From: Alphaproteobacteria bacterium
GTDB lineage: Bacteria > Pseudomonadota > Alphaproteobacteria > SHVW01
DNA: 63,825 bases
Direction: 5' to 3'
NCBI GenBank assembly: GCA_016869645.1
Contig: VGDO01000008.1
Span: 1-63,825 of the forward strand
Shown here: piece by piece, positions 63,780-63,825 of the stretch
Layout: the number at the start of each line of letters is the position of its first letter
Position numbering within the stretch: the first letter of the stretch is position 1
Position numbers and translations under genes: made by a program
The notes under the pieces: generated by a model
Database searches by the model: none
What the model was told of the DNA's origin: nothing
The model's input: the letters and a program-made list of their open reading frames with translations, nothing else

Positions 63780-63825
63780 AAGTTCTCGGCCTGTTCCAGG
63801 AGGTCGGGATGCGGCGGACGACGGT

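Overview
This is a GC-rich chromosomal segment of an alphaproteobacterium. The evidence is its housekeeping blocks: trxA-addA-addB, hisB-hisH-hisA-hisF near hslV-GNAT-hslU, rph...rdgB-hemW, and lppC/rsmI/yraN with a BON lipoprotein and gshB. I cannot place it further with confidence; a soil or plant-associated Rhodospirillales or Hyphomicrobiales lineage would fit.

Layout. 0-7.1 kb: the start of an IS630-like transposase, then trxA and the AddAB recombination nuclease. 7.1-15 kb: HIT protein, a FlK-like thioesterase, a phospholipase D/VTT membrane fusion coupled to an EEP hydrolase, hisE, a decayed DUF35-thiolase pair, a PRC-barrel exported protein and a matrixin-like protease. 15-18.5 kb: hisBHAF with a GNAT gene inside. 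18.7-26.8 kb: glyoxalase-fold protein, MFS exporter, DUF427, class III aminotransferase, argG, a broken HicAB module, hslV, GNAT and hslU.

26.8-40.5 kb is the most striking part. Two convergent operons face each other. On the + strand are hydantoinase subunits hyuA and hyuB plus a TetR/RutR-like regulator. On the - strand are ten genes: aldo/keto reductase, alpha/beta hydrolase, an SsuA-type ABC importer, a carbamoylsarcosine-amidase-like cysteine hydrolase, a dihydroxyphthalate-decarboxylase-like protein and a three-subunit cobalt-type nitrile hydratase/thiocyanate hydrolase-like enzyme. Both operons start from almost identical promoters: a TTGAC(A/T) -35 box, 17 bp, and a TTAACT -10 box embedded in a near-identical 22-bp operator. 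The whole block lies between the intact 3' end of hslU and a decayed second copy of that same 3' end in direct orientation, which suggests an old insertion at hslU. My inference is a regulated catabolic island that imports a nitrogen heterocycle, cyclic amide, ureide or nitrile and releases ammonia from it.

40.5-50.6 kb: hotdog thioesterase, XRE regulator, a VapBC-type module, gshB, a methyltransferase, a GFA protein, a BNR-repeat protein, a repeat-dense gap, SirB1-like protein, BON lipoprotein, yraN, rsmI and lppC. 50.7-54.5 kb: a protocatechuate branch (pcaB, pcaD, pcaH, pcaG) in which pcaC is internally deleted. 54.5-59.8 kb: two small genes, hemW, rdgB, two tandem GNAT paralogues and rph. 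59.9-63.2 kb: a sugar-type ABC importer without its ATPase, then a CheY-like receiver and direct repeats that probably mark another insertion sequence.

A second theme is a dispersed palindromic element (copies near 20.5, 56.5, 56.6, 58.4 and 63.2 kb). It sits in frame inside one of two adjacent paralogous acetyltransferases and within the hemW reading frame, like the coding palindromic elements known from Rickettsia.
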